Below, in pieces: positions 44,132 to 55,738 of a DNA stretch of 64,000 nt. The stretch is from Blattamonas nauphoetae (lineage: Eukaryota > Preaxostyla > Oxymonadida). The translations under genes and the position numbers were made by a program. The stretch covers positions 372,001 to 436,000 of the forward strand of contig JARBJD010000014.1 in assembly GCA_033064195.1 (NCBI GenBank), written 5' to 3'. Every line of letters starts with the position of its first letter. Position 1 is the first letter of the stretch. The notes beneath the pieces are model-generated. The model had not been told where the DNA came from. It saw only the letters and a list, made by a program, of their open reading frames with translations, and did not search any database.

Positions 44132-45199
44132 TCACATCATCGTTTCAGGCTCAGGGATGTTCATTCCCAAATCGTTCATGATTTTGAACGAATCACCCCT
44201 CAAAGCTTTTCCGTGCCTCCTTAAGTCGTCGTGAAACTGTGTTTGTACGAGTCCATCTCTGAACCCTTCCTGTTCCAGTGTCTGCAGCAATAATCTCCCT
44301 CTGCTCGCAGTGTCACCTCCATCCATCTTCCATCTGCTGATATTATAGCTCAGGAACCAGATAACGAACTGATAGACGGGTTCGTTCTCCACTTCTAAGA
44401 GAAGTGATTGGAAGACCGTTGGGATGTGAGAAGAACAAATGAAATCCATTGTTGGTTGGTGGAATGCACAGTCTTCAAAGATAAAGAAAAATAAGCTGAA
44501 CACATTCTGGTCTTCATCTTTCCATGACAAAATGAATGGATTTCGTCTGAGCTGAACGAGAGATAATTCTATGGGGGTCAATACTTCATGCAGCACCACA
44601 TTTCGGATTGATTCAGGGTCAATGTTGAAATTGGTGCGGAGATAGCCGATAATGTGGAGAGAGGCAACACTGATTCCTTCACTGAGTATTCCGATCAAAT
44701 CGTTCAGGATGAGTCGTTGACCGATCTTAGAAAGATCACGAAGATATGGTGTCGAAAGGATTCTGGGAATGAGTTTGCAGGAGAGAAAGACGAGGCGTTT
44801 TGATGGTGAAAAGTTGTCGAGGCAGTGCTCAATGTATCTCAGTGTTTGCTGAACGATACATAGATAAGACGATCCTAAAAGAACAGCCATCGAATCCATA
44901 AACACTGCAGTGGGGTTTGGGGAGCCTTGTCCAACAACATTCAATAAAGCTTCCAAGTCGTGTTGACCCCTGAGATTCCTTTTGAGAGAAGAAAAGAACG
45001 TTTTTGCTTTTTCAAGATGCTCCTCATCAAACTGGTCGCCATCTCTGACCATCGCAACAAGAGAGAAGTAGATTGGTGTAGAAGACTGAATTGTGACTCC
45101 ATCGTCGGGATTCCAGTTCAAGAATGGAGAGTATTCTGGATCATCTACATGTCGTAATGACGATGAGAACATGAAGGGGATACCGTCTGAGAAAGTCAT
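44132..45199 (-). CDS. Family A protein, intact, 339 aa, two exons
   Basis: Exon 1 is 45184-45199 (ATG, MTFSD, identical to the copy at 11344), the intron is 45136-45183 (48 nt, GTATCC...CAG), and exon 2 is 44132-45135. A longer unspliced frame also exists because the intron is open and divisible by three. Landmarks are EYSPFLNWNPDDGVTI, SLVAMVRDGDQFDEEH, SCKLIPRILSTPYLRDLSKI, NVVLHEVLTPIELSLVQL, CAFHQPTMDFICSSHIPTVF, RGRLLLQTLEQEGF and LGMNIPEP. The 5' fragment at 52110-52323 is its closest relative. Function unknown. Confidence 0.85.
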   Translation of the reverse strand: MTFSDGIPFMFSSSLRHVDDPEYSPFLNWNPDDGVTIQSSTPIYFSLVAMVRDGDQFDEEHLEKAKTFFSSLKRNLRGQHDLEALLNVVGQGSPNPTAVFMDSMAVLLGSSYLCIVQQTLRYIEHCLDNFSPSKRLVFLSCKLIPRILSTPYLRDLSKIGQRLILNDLIGILSEGISVASLHIIGYLRTNFNIDPESIRNVVLHEVLTPIELSLVQLRRNPFILSWKDEDQNVFSLFFFIFEDCAFHQPTMDFICSSHIPTVFQSLLLEVENEPVYQFVIWFLSYNISRWKMDGGDTASRGRLLLQTLEQEGFRDGLVQTQFHDDLRRHGKALRGDSFKIMNDLGMNIPEPETMM

Positions 45200-45420
45200 T
45201 GTGTTTAAGGCAGTGTTTTCGATAATGGGTAGAGAGTAAAAATGCCACGAAGGGTTGATCAGGAGCGAAGTGGAAATTCTCACAATGTTGCACTGATTAT
45301 GTTGGTAACCTTGCCGATTTGTAGCAAAAACACGAATTGTTCGATTTCAGGGAAGAACAATTCGAAACAAAGACAACGTGAGCTTGATCAGGATATAGAC
45401 TTCTGACGCGAATGAACATG
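45200..45420 (-). promoter_or_regulatory. Conserved upstream block of a family A gene
   Basis: The ATG is preceded by TTAAACACA and, about 20 nt up, ATTATCGAAAACAC. The same arrangement (ATCGAAAACAC then TTAAACAC then ATG) occurs at 62376-62405 and in weaker form at 11345-11375 and 31846-31872. Further upstream similarity with 31870-32090 and 52330-52400 is visible. It is the best candidate for a core promoter or initiator of family A genes. Confidence 0.5.
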
Positions 45421-45432
45421 AGCTTCCATTCC

Positions 45433-47505
45433 TCACCTTAAGTCATACGGACGACTCCCAGACCCGTCCAGCGTCAGTGCGATGGGAGAAGTCAGTTTCG
45501 GTGTGGCTGGGGTGTGTGGAGTGCATGTTCCGAAGAATCGCTGGCGGAGAGACAGCAACTGCGATGAGAGCAGTGATCTGTTCGTTTCAACAAGAAAGTG
45601 CGGCAGCGACGTCAAATTATTGAACGACACATCCAGTGAGATCCGTTTCGTGTTCCCCGAACCAATCAATTCCGGCAGATGCGTCAGTTTGTTGAACAAC
45701 AAGTTCAGACGACTCAAGTTCGGCAGCGAGCGGAAGAAACGACACTTAAGCTCAGAAATCCCGTTCCCAGCAAGCGAAAGTGTGTGCAATTTTCGAAATT
45801 GCGACACAAGTGGGAGCACAGAGGTCAGCAAGTTCGACGCAAGCAACAGACGCTCCAGAGCACAGAGAACGACGCCATGATGTGTCCCTGTCCCCGTTCT
45901 CTCATATATCATCGAATTGCTCAGAGGATCCACGAATCCAAGAGACAAATCACAATTTGGGGACATCGCAGGATCAGTTGGGCGATTCTCTTTGAAAGGT
46001 CGCAAAACACTAATGTGCGTCCCAAAAATTCATTTTTTGCCCAATTACCGTTCTTTATTTCAGTAGACAAGAAATAGGGAAATTATTGAATTTTAAGTTC
46101 GATCGCGTTCGATATCGTCCTTTTTTGTTGAAGACAATAGTGCACACTTTTTGTCACAGAATCTGTTCGAAAACAGAGAAACGATGGAAAACTACATAAA
46201 ACGCTCATTCTGTGTGAGAGAACCAACACAAAGACATCTATTGTAGAAAAAGACACGAAAAGTTCTGAATGGCAAAATCAACAATCATGATGAATTTAGT
46301 CTTCAAGATTGGCGGAACATGTCTAACAGAGGTGCTTTGAGGTATCTCTTGATTCAAAACGGTATTTGATGGGAATTAGAGGAAGAGTAGGGCGAACAAA
46401 GAGTCAGTGCCCGTTTGTGATCTATAAGACGAGAAATTTGTGAAAAAAGTTCCGATCGCGAGTGAAAACTGGAGAAAATATCACACAGTGCAAGTGTACA
46501 GATTGTCTTCTGGCTGTGAGAAACAATCTGTCTCGCCTCAAAAAAGTGCTGAGTGTCTGTCAGTGTGAACGAAATATATGACACAAACCAGGAGAATCAC
46601 ATGTAATGCACGGTATTAGGTCGGTTCAATCACGAATCTGACAAATGAATACCGTGTGATGAAGAAGGAGTCACCTGAACTTGGAATCTGGAAAAAAGTG
46701 AGTGAAAATGGGAAAATCTGGTAATTCAAACCTTAAACGGGGAGAGAGAGGATGTTTATGTGAACTCTGCTGTTTTCTTTACGATATATAGAGTGGGGAT
46801 GGAGATAAAACGGAGGCGACCTTTCATTTAGAATCGCCCAGTTGGGAGCGACGTCATTTTGTTGTGTGAGGGGATCAGGTGTGTCAGAGTGGGAATACGG
46901 AACAGCTCATTTGGAACTTCCTTAATCTTGTTGAATCCAAAATTCACTTTCACAAGCGATGTCAGCTGCGAGATCGAGGACGGAATGATCGCAATCGAGC
47001 AGAACGAAACATCCAACGTCTGCAAGTTTGCAAGCGTGAACAATCCATCTGGGAGATCGGTCAGCAAATTGTGAGCAAGCAGGAGACACGTCAGGGTGGA
47101 TGTGAAAAGAGTTTTCGGAAGCGACGAAATCAGGTTGTCTTTCCATGCATTGCGTGCGAGAAATGTCAGTTCCACCACCATGCCACAACAAGTCTTGTCA
47201 CAAATCATTGTTGAGTGAGATGTTGAATCAGAATCATCACCACTCCAATTTGAGGAGATGAGGATCATCTTGAGAAAAGAAGAGGCGAATCAGGATGATG
47301 TGCATGAGAATGAAGATCCAGAAACACCTGGAAGCAAAAGAGGATGAAAGAAGGGCAGAGATGAAGAGACAAAGGTCAGAATCCCTGAAAACGGAACAGG
47401 AGAGAACGAACCGAAAAGAAAGAGTCAAAGACGAGAATGAGAAGGGAGAAAGGGCACACCAAAGTGTCAACACAGAGCGAGTGGGAAGCATTGAAGGGTC
47501 AGCAT
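45433..47505 (-). pseudogene. Leucine-rich-repeat protein (family B), split by an 858-bp insertion
   Basis: The first-exon equivalent at about 47450-47505 has ATA in place of the ATG (SSHADPSMLPTRSVLTL). After the intron the LRR part reads TFLARNAWKDNLISSLPKTL, LLLAHNLLTDLPDGLFTLAN and VNFGFNKIKEVPNELF up to MTSLPT. It is then interrupted by 45981-46838 and resumes exactly at DPAMSPNCDLSLGFVDPL, FRSLPNLSRLNLLFNKLTHL and ISLDVSFNNLTSLPHFLV, ending at 45433. Without the insertion and the lost ATG the LRR frame would be open. It follows a family A 3' fragment on the same strand. Confidence 0.75.
45981..46838. mobile_element. Small DNA transposon (MITE-like), 858 bp, in an LRR coding exon
   Basis: The ends read GGCGATTCTCTTTGAAAGG and, inward from the right, GGCGATTCTAAATGAAAGG, an imperfect inverted repeat of about 23 bp. 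The 6-bp sequence CAGTTG is duplicated (45975-45980 and 46839-46844), and the LRR codons on either side join cleanly once one copy is removed. The interior is AT-rich with only short frames and no transposase. The superfamily is uncertain. Confidence 0.75.
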
Positions 47506-47589
47506 GTGATGATATCAGAACATCGAGTGAAATGTGGGATGTGGGCGGCAGAATTCTTTTGGTGTCACGTGTCATCCATCACTACGAAA

Positions 47590-47732
47590 AGATGTTGACT
47601 CCCAAGGATTGAAGGATTCTGAACGAGAGGGACCTCACAATATCTCTAGATGGGTTGACAAGGAGTGTTTGTTCGATTCCTTCAAAGAACCCTTCCTTTT
47701 CCAGTGTCTGCAACACTGTTCTCCCTCTGCCC
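47590..47732 (-). pseudogene. Family A protein, C-terminal fragment
   Basis: Only the last 45 or so codons remain (GRGRTVLQTLEKEGFFEGIE, QTLLVNPSRDIVRSLSFRIL, QSLGVN). Its upstream side ends abruptly at the inverted end of the 47733-51955 block, and the first exon of the LRR pseudogene follows about 85 bp downstream, in the standard A-then-B order. Confidence 0.65.
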
Positions 47733-50700
47733 TTATGATGTTAAGCGGACGGACAGAGCAACCGATCTTGAGGACAGAGGACAGAGGTCTTGTCCGATTT
47801 GGAAATCCAGCTTGATATGCATTTATTTCGTCTGATTTCACCTTGTCTCTGCTCGTAAAACACTCTTTGTCTTCATTTTGCTCGGTATTTTGCCTGAGAA
47901 TGCTTCAAAATGTCTGAAAAGATGATTTCAAAACCGACACTTTTGCATTGTCTTTTTCTGACACTATAGTGAACTTTATCATTCAAGATTCGTTCATCCC
48001 CATCTAAAATTGTTGAAAAGGACGTTAAAGTGCGTGAAAACCGATTTGGTGGCGAATCACGAGCTGGAGTGGTTCTGTCCTTCAAACTCCTAATTAGGAG
48101 TTTAGAGGACGATCGGCCCAAGAGAGGACAGAGTAGGACAAAATCGGACAGGCACCTTATATTCAAACTGGAACTTTCTCTCAATTAGTTCATCCAACTT
48201 CTGCAGCAATCTCAAAACAGGACAAATCGGACATGTCCTGTCCTGTCCTGTCCGATTGATCTGATCCTCACACCCATGTCAAGTTGTTCTCGTCCTCTCG
48301 ATTCTTTCAGGCCCTCTCATCCCGCGAATTGAAGTCAGTACTCCATTCAACACGTCTCCTGTCTGGCAATGACTCAATTTTGCCTTCATTGAAACAAAAT
48401 ATGTGGAGATCTGCACGACTGTTCAAGCACTTACCTATTCTCTGTTCATGACTACAATCTCCTTTGATAAATGCCAATCTCACAATATTAGTTTGCCCTT
48501 CCGTCGTTTTTCTATTTGATTCGTGTTTTTCTCTTCATTAGTCTGGAATTAGCGTCTGGTTCAAATCCAGATATGATCTAGACCGAAAGAAATGAGATAT
48601 TGAAGATTCATCATATCAGCATACCTCTCCATTGTTTTCACACTCGTATTTTTCTATTTCTCATTATGGATATATCATAGATATCTTGATCACACTCCAA
48701 TCTGAAACGTAGATCACGGGGCGAGCTACCGAGTCGCTCACACAGCAGCTCCATCGAGAGAGCCTGTTGTTTGACTTGATTCCGTTCATATCACCTCATT
48801 TATCTCACCCTTCACCTCCCAAACTTACAGCTTCAATTCACTCGTCTTGTTGACCGATGTGGTTCTTTGCATCCTCACTGTATTCCTAAAAAATTTCCCC
48901 CAATATCTGATCATAGCTCGCCTCACGATATCTCTACTCCTCTTCCTGTATTCCGACTTCCTGCCCTCGTTCATCACAGATCTGACCAACGTCTGATACA
49001 CCGCAATATTTGCTGATGTTACAGTCTTTCATTTCATTGGAATGACAAGCTCATTCGTCTGCAATGACTAGACGTGGCTAAATTCCGACTTATAGACCAT
49101 TTGGGGTTCGCCTTTCTTGGCGTTCCCGTGAGAGTGCTCTACCTCTTTCGCATGAATATCTCACTCAAAATGGGCTGTCAAACCAAACGAACCCATTTGT
49201 GTCCCCCAAAACAAGTTTCCTGACGAGACATTGGCGATCCTATCCACGACTCCGCTGATCTCCCTGAAAGTTCAAAAATACACGCTTTCCCAAACCCCAG
49301 CTATGAAAACCCCAGTCTCATCAGCGGTGAAGCAAGCAATGATCTCGATAACTCTTACCAACGAACTAAACACAGCTCGCCGACCAGACCTTCACAACTC
49401 TCTTTCAATGGTGACATTCAGCTCAGCTGTTTTCGAAGTACGCAGCAAAGTTGAGATGGATGAAATGGGAAATACTGAAATTCAAACACCTGCTCTTAAT
49501 GCGGATGACGCAAGCATGTCGTCACTGTCACTTGTCATCCCCGCCCAATCCACTCCAAATGTCTCTTTCTCGCCCGCAAAGCCAGCTACTCTCCAACCTA
49601 CTCCGACTTTTTCATTGTTCAGGACTTCACAAGTCCAACCAAAGCCCTCGCACGGATCGACATGCTTCTTCGCCATCTCTTATCACTCTCTCCGTCAACC
49701 ACCCAAAATAACCCGCAAACTCCCGCAAAACCAGTCCGTTCGTGTCTCTCCGTGGTTTCAGCAGTGTTTCGTCTCTTCCAATCAACCCTGCTACGCCTAA
49801 ACGTTCAAGGTTGAGACACAGTCAACAGGCGCCATCGCAAGAGAACAGTTCTCAAAATAAGTCCAAAAATACACAAGTGCATGCCAAGTACAGAAAGCGA
49901 TCAAATGCCTCTCTCCACTTGGAACGTCTCCAAAGCCCGTGGATCTGATTCTGCCGCATCAGCAGCCTCCTCCAGGCAAGGAAGACGCCCGAAAGGGAGA
50001 AAAGTGGCACTGACCCTTCCAAAGAGAGTTGAGACGATGATGATCGCCAACTCCTGTCGCACAATCAATCGGCCTTTTCACGGAGATCCTACGACTTCAA
50101 CTCTCTCTCCAGTCTGGCATCTTCCAAGCTGCCGGCCTGATGCTCTTCAATCCAGCTGCAGAATGGCTCCCCACCGCTCCATCGACTATATCTCTCTCTG
50201 GCCAACCCGAAGGAAGAAGTTGTTCACCCCATGCGATATTTGCATCCTCTTTCGATCGTGAAGGGGCGAATCTCATCTCCAATTCGCTTTTTGATATGTC
50301 GACATCTGTTGGACAACTCAGACAGAACAGAAACGCCAGAAACAGGTTCTTCTGGATCGCATTGTGAAAGGAATGCGAGTGAAGACAAAACTGGAGCAGA
50401 CGCGCGAGTGTACAGATTTCCAGTCCAAAGAGTCGTCCCACGCGATGAAAATGGAACAACCGATCGAACATGATGATTCTGCGTTTGACGGCTCCCCACT
50501 GCATCGTTCGTCTCATCCGCACATCTTCAATGTTTGGAGGGAGTGCTTTGCACACGACTTCAACTACATCCCCTCAATTCCCGACATCCAAATGGAAAGC
50601 CTGTCGACACTCCAGCGGATTCTGTTCTTCGATGCCCTTTTCCTCAAAACTACCGACTAGAATTTATCACACTCTCTCCTTCCCGATTGGTGTTTGTCCA

Positions 50701-51955
50701 CTCTGAGCCTCTTACAGAACACACCACATTCGCAGCATTCACTTAGAAGATAATCCTTCGAGAGTCGAAGAAGAGCACCTGAGAAGAACTGATGAAGAAC
50801 CATGTTTGAAGGAAGAAGATAAACAGAGGATGGAACTTGCGAAGACTTAAGGAAGCGATTCTGAAACGAGGATATGGTGACATGCACATCACAATCTCCT
50901 CCAAAAAGCTGACGGCTGCAAAAGATGCCGCAGCAAGGACACTGGATGCTCACTCGCCTCGTCTCTGTCAATCCACTCAGATGATTATCAGACAGGCGAC
51001 CACCTTCCGAATAATGATGCTGTCGTCCCTCCCGACGATCCCCTCCATCGCTCAAAAGGAGACGAGGATGAAGGTCGTCTGTCACTGCGATCCACATACC
51101 ACCGAGTAGCATAGACGTACAGCTCGGTCCTCTTCCTTCTTACAGCAGCCGCTACACTTCATGCGAGCATCACGTTGCATCTGGACCCTGTGCTGAAACA
51201 GAAGAATCACATCATCTCCAACAACTCGCTCTTCTCCGAACACGCAATGCCGCTCGTCCCCGGACTCACTCCAACCACCGTGCCTCCGCTGTCGGATGCA
51301 ACGACAGGACTGAGTTCACGTTCAACATGAACGCCACGTATCGCCCGTTCGTGTTGGCGAGGCTGTGGAAGGAGAGTGCATTGATCATCATCTCGACGTG
51401 TCTGACAGAGGAAACGATCCCACCGACTCCAACGTCACCATCTCCAAATCGCTCCACTTCGATTCGATATCACACACCGCCCAGAACGCGTTTCTGCCAC
51501 AGATGATGCACATCCAGAGCCGCTTCAGTGCGGACAGTCTTCTAGTCGCCTCTCAACCCGACCAACCAACCGCATGTACTGCAATGACTGAACCAAGTTG
51601 TGCAGATCTGGAAGCAGGCACTTTCATTCACCAACGTGTTAGAGAGGATCAGAACAGAAGAAATATGTGAGTTGATGGATTGAAAAAGATGTTAACTTCC
51701 ATTTCTTTGATGAAATTTGTTCAAAGAAGCAAATTTGAGATTCTTCTAATCATGATCAAACCATAATTAGAGTTGTCACCTCCTTTCGGCCAAACTTCAC
51801 TTTATTTGTAAAAAGAAAGTCAAAAACCGTCTTAAAATGCAATATTTTATCCTAAAATGTCCGAAAATTGCAGTTTTCGTTCAATTTCGAAATCGGACAA
51901 GAAAAAATGGAGGGAGGACAGAATGGGAGGAGGACAGGACAACTTAACATCATAA
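47733..51955. mobile_element. Possible 4.2-kb insertion with 13-bp inverted ends, contents degenerate
   Basis: The block begins TTATGATGTTAAG (47733) and ends with its reverse complement CTTAACATCATAA (51955). It interrupts family A/B pair sequence on both sides. Both ends are rich in GGACAGGAC/GTCCTGTCC repeats (47745-47800, 48180-48270, 51890-51940). I found no target duplication, and the flanks come from different parts of an A-B pair, so recombination between elements or a deletion must be assumed. The interior has scattered coding-like stretches on the plus strand (49231-49800; about 50360-50660 with SHPHIFNVWRECFAHDF; about 51610-51690 with QVVQIWKQALSFTNVLERIR) in several frames. I recognise none of them; this looks like a decayed gene. 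Confidence 0.4.
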
Positions 51956-52000
51956 GTGTCAACACAGAGCGAGTGGGAAGCATTGAAGGGTCAGCATGTG
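51956..52000 (-). pseudogene. Orphan, truncated first exon of the LRR partner gene
   Basis: Minus-strand SSHADPSMLPTRSVLTL is recognisable, without its ATG and without its donor. The exon is cut at GACACTT by the inverted end of the neighbouring 4.2-kb block. Confidence 0.6.
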
Positions 52001-52109
52001 ATGAGAAAAAAAGTGCGGTATTTCCTCTAGAGGCACCAAAACAAGTCATCAACCACCGAATGATGCTCATCCACAACTAATTATCCACCAGACGAAAGTT
52101 TTTTATACG

Positions 52110-52323
52110 TGGTACGGGGGCTTGCTGTCCCAAGTTTTCAAAAATTTTCTCACCAAACTGGTCGCCATCTCTGACCATCGCAACAAGAGAGAAGTAGATT
52201 GGTGTGAAAGTCAGAATTGTGACTCCATTGTCTTGATTCCAGTTCAAGAATGGAGAGTATTCTGGATGAATCACATGACAATGACGATGAGGATATGAAG
52301 GGGATACCGTCTGAGAAGGCCAT
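52110..52323 (-). pseudogene. Family A protein, 5' fragment
   Basis: Exon 1 (ATG 52323, MAFSD) with a GTATCC intron, then EYSPFLNWNQDNGVTILTF and SLVAMVRDGDQF, followed by loss of homology near 52135. It is closely related to the gene at 44132-45199 (shared NGVTI...TPIYFSLVAMVRDG). The upstream 180 bp resembles other family A promoters (GGGCCGATC at about 52376). Confidence 0.7.
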
Positions 52324-52588
52324 GGTTTTCAATTCAGTGGTTTCGAGTATCTGATCCCAGTCAAAACAGAAAGAAGGGCCGATCCTGCGGCCCATTGAAA
52401 CCCTCATCGGTGGTACTGATGATGTGGATAAACAAGAGCATTCATCACGTAGACAAGAGTGAGATGATATCAATGAAAAATGATGGATCAGATTAGCCAG
52501 AGATTCCTTCGTCGTCCATGACACTGTTAGGCGCTGTTGATGTTTCGAGCCACTTTGCGTGGAAAGTGGTCTGAAGCGGTCAGTCCAA

Positions 52589-54400
52589 TCAGTCGAATGT
52601 GAGGAAGTTTAGCCACACGTTCAGATGCTCAAACAGCCAGTTTGGGATCTCCATTCCTCGGGTGAATCCATACGGACGACTCCCAGACCCGTCCAGCGTC
52701 AGCGCGATGGGAGAGGTCAGTGCCGATGTGGCTGGTGTGTGTGGAGTGCATGGTCCGAAGAATCGCTGGCGGAGAGACAGCAACAGCGACGAGTGCAGCG
52801 AACTGTTCGAATCAACAAGAAAGTGCGGCAGCGACGTCAAATTATTGAACGACACATCCAGTGAGATCCGTTTCGTGTTCTCCGATTTTATCGATTCCGG
52901 CAGATGCGTCAGTTCTGGGAACAACAAATCCAGACGACTCAAGTTCGGCAGCGAGCGGAAGAAATGACGCGGAAGCTCAGAAATCCCGTTCCCAGCAAGC
53001 GAAAGTGTGTGCAATTTTCGACACTGTGACACAAGCGGGGGCACCAAGGTCAGCAGGATCGACGTAAACAACAGACGCTCCAGAGGACAGAGGACTGCTC
53101 CAGGATGCGTCCCTGTCCCCGTTCTCTCATATATCATCGAATTTCTCAGTGGATCCACGATTCCAAGAGACAACTCACAATTTGGGGACATCGCAGGATC
53201 AGATGGGAGCGACGTCAATTTGTTGTGTGACAGGATCAGGCGAGTCGGAGTGGGGAGACGGAACAGTTCGTTTGGAACATCCTCGATTTTGTTGAATCCA
53301 AAATTCACTTTCACAAGCGATGTCAGTGCTGAGATCGAGGGCGGAATGATCGCGAGCGAGTTGAACGAAACATATAATGTATGCATGTTTGGAAGCGTGA
53401 ATAATCCATCCTGGAGTTCGGTCAGCAAATTGTGAGCAAGCAGGAGGCACGTCAGGGTGGATGTGAACAGTGTTTTCTGAAGCGACGAAATGGGGTTGTC
53501 TTTCAGTGATACCCTTTTCATTCGAGACGGCCACGCAAACATATCTGAACTATAATCACAAACAAGACATTCCACACCTTCCCCAATTTCAGAGATCCTG
53601 TTCGAATCCGCAGAGAAAACAACAACATCACAACTCAGCCGAGGAAGCGTCCGAAGACGGTTGTTTGTGATGTTCACGCGAAGGTCCCCCGTCGACCTCA
53701 TCAAAAAAGCTGGACAACTCACAAGTTCGTTCGTCCCATCGAAAATGTCAATTGGATTCTGAAAACAAGAACAACGAAAAAGAACACACTGTGAAGTCAC
53801 TATACGAACTCGGAAGCGTCTTCCATCTGTTCTGTCCAACCCACACCGTCGACAGGTTCGGCAGAATGTCACCGAGTCTGTCGGGGAGAGACTCCAGCTT
53901 GTTCGATGTCAGATAAAACGATTTCATCGTCGGAAGTGATTCAAATGTCTGAAAAGTGTGAAAAGGAGAGAAACGCACTTGTTCGTCCAGTGTCTCCAAA
54001 TAGTTCATTCGGAGGTTCAAGATTTGGAGGCAGGGCAGATGCGAGCCATTCGGCAGAACGAACGACGTCAGCCTGTTCAGTGCCAGCGACAGAGATGTCA
54101 GCGTCGGGACAACAAGAGGCTTGTCGAGCGACGAAATGTTGTTTCAGCTCAGATCCAGCACCGTCAGAGTGGGATGGTTAAGGAGCGGGCATCTCTTGAT
54201 TCTGAAAAACATCATAATTCAAACAACAAACCGATTTTGTGTGAGTGAAAGGGAACAAAGAACAGGAAAGAGGATGTTGATGTTGTGTGGAAATGAGCGG
54301 AGTTGATTGCGGGTCAAGCGCAGTTCGAGAAGGGTTGAGAAAACAGAGTGTTCGATGGTGCTGATCTTGTTGAACGACAAGTCCTAAACGAAGAGAAGGG
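52589..54400 (-). pseudogene. Leucine-rich-repeat protein (family B), near-complete with one stop
   Basis: After an acceptor near 54385, LRR units run from a DLSFNKI-type start through LTVLDLS-stop-NNISSLDK, LPCLQILNLRMNYLETL, LESLPDRLGDILPNLSTVWV, an intron about 53760-53810 (GTATAG...TTTTCAG), NNRLRTLPRLSCDVVVFSAD, LTCLLLAHNLLTELQDG, VNFGFNKIEDVPNELFRLP and LHTLSLAGNGISELPRHFFR to GMEIPNWLFEHLNVWLNFL. The visible lesion is CGA to TGA near 54145 (the paralog at 8935 keeps CGA). The conserved 56-nt exon is absent; a different 5' LRR part sits 37 bp after the family A stop at 54437. Confidence 0.65.
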
Positions 54401-54436
54401 AAGAACACGAGAAACAGACCAATTGTTATCTGAACA

Positions 54437-55544
54437 TCAAGGGAAGTGTTCGATTTGGGTGACCAAGTTCTTTAGGTGTCGCAAGTCATCTAACAACTGA
54501 GGCCGAGGGGAGTTCATTCCCAAATCTGACATGATTCTCAAAGAACGTTCCCTCACATTCTGTCCATTCCAAGATGAGTGATCGTGAAGCAGGGTTTGTT
54601 CGAGTCCTTCGAAGAACCCTTCCTGTTCCAGTGTCTGCAACAATATTCTCCCTCTGCACCAAGTTTCCGCTCCATGTGCCTTCCATTCGTTGATATTTTC
54701 GTCCATCAACGAGATGACGACGGAGTTGGCGCCATCATTTTCCACTTTTGAGAGAAGTGATTGGAAGACCGTTGGGATGCGAGATGAACAAACGAAATCC
54801 AGTGATGATTGGTATAATGAACTCTCATGGAAGATTGTTGAGAATAATCTTAAGGTGTTTTCGAATTCATCGTTCCACGACAAAAGACGAGGATTGCGAC
54901 TGAGCTGGACGAGGGATGGCTCCATTGGGATCAACACTTCATGCAGCATCACATCTCGGACTGATTGAGGGTCCGTGTTGGAAATGGTGAAGAGTGATGG
55001 AGCAGCTAAAAATAAGGAGAGTTTGACTGTTTTTTGGAGAATCTCGATGAGATTGTATATGATCTCTTTATCATCGATCACTGACAGATCACGCAGATAT
55101 GGCGATGAAAGGATTCTGGTCACGATTTTGGATGATATAAGGGTCAGCGTGTTGGACAAAGAAGAGCAATCGTAAAAGAAGCGAATTAATAAGAGAGTGG
55201 CTTTTAAGATCGATATATGAGACGATGACAAGAGCACAGCCATCGAATCTGCAAACACAGCAGCGGGGTTTGGGGAGCCTTGACCATAAGCATTCAACAA
55301 ATCCGATTTGACCAAAGTGTGATCACAAGTCAGGTCTATTGAATAAAGCAAAGTCGAAGCCTTGCTGACAAGCTCCTCATCAAACGTGTAACCATCTCTG
55401 ACCATCGAAACAAGAGATACGAAGGGTTCTGACACAGAATCAACAACGATTGGATCTTCCGGTTTCCACTTCAGGAATGGAGAGTATTCTGGAACAATCA
55501 GTCGAAAATGAGGAAGAAGGATGTATACCTTCGGATGAGATCAT
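54437..55544 (-). CDS. Family A protein, intact, 355 aa, two exons
   Basis: Exon 1 is 55529-55544 (ATG, MISSE), the intron is 55489-55528 (40 nt, GTATAC...CAG), and exon 2 is 54437-55488, giving MISSEEYSPFLKW. Landmarks are SLVSMVRDGYTFDEEL, SSKIVTRILSSPYLRDLSVI, DVMLHEVLIPMEPSLVQLSR, SSLYQSSLDFVCSSRIPTVF, RGRILLQTLEQEGF and LGMNSPRPQ, then an unusual 19-residue extension (DDLRHLKNLVTQIEHFP) because the usual stop after PRP is absent. The LRR pseudogene at 52589-54400 follows on the same strand, the same order as 7965-9272 (+). Confidence 0.85.
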
Positions 55545-55738
55545 GGGTGAATTTTTTTTCTCTTTGAGGGATTTGAGGTTGGTGGCAACACAGAAATGGG
55601 ATGATCAAGATTCGTTCAGTGTTAACAACAAATTTACATGCTGACAGACAGGAATATCCACACTTTTCACGTGGTTTACCAAAATCTGGATCATATTCGT
55701 AAAAAAGATGATGAGAGCCATGACGAATGTGAAAATGA

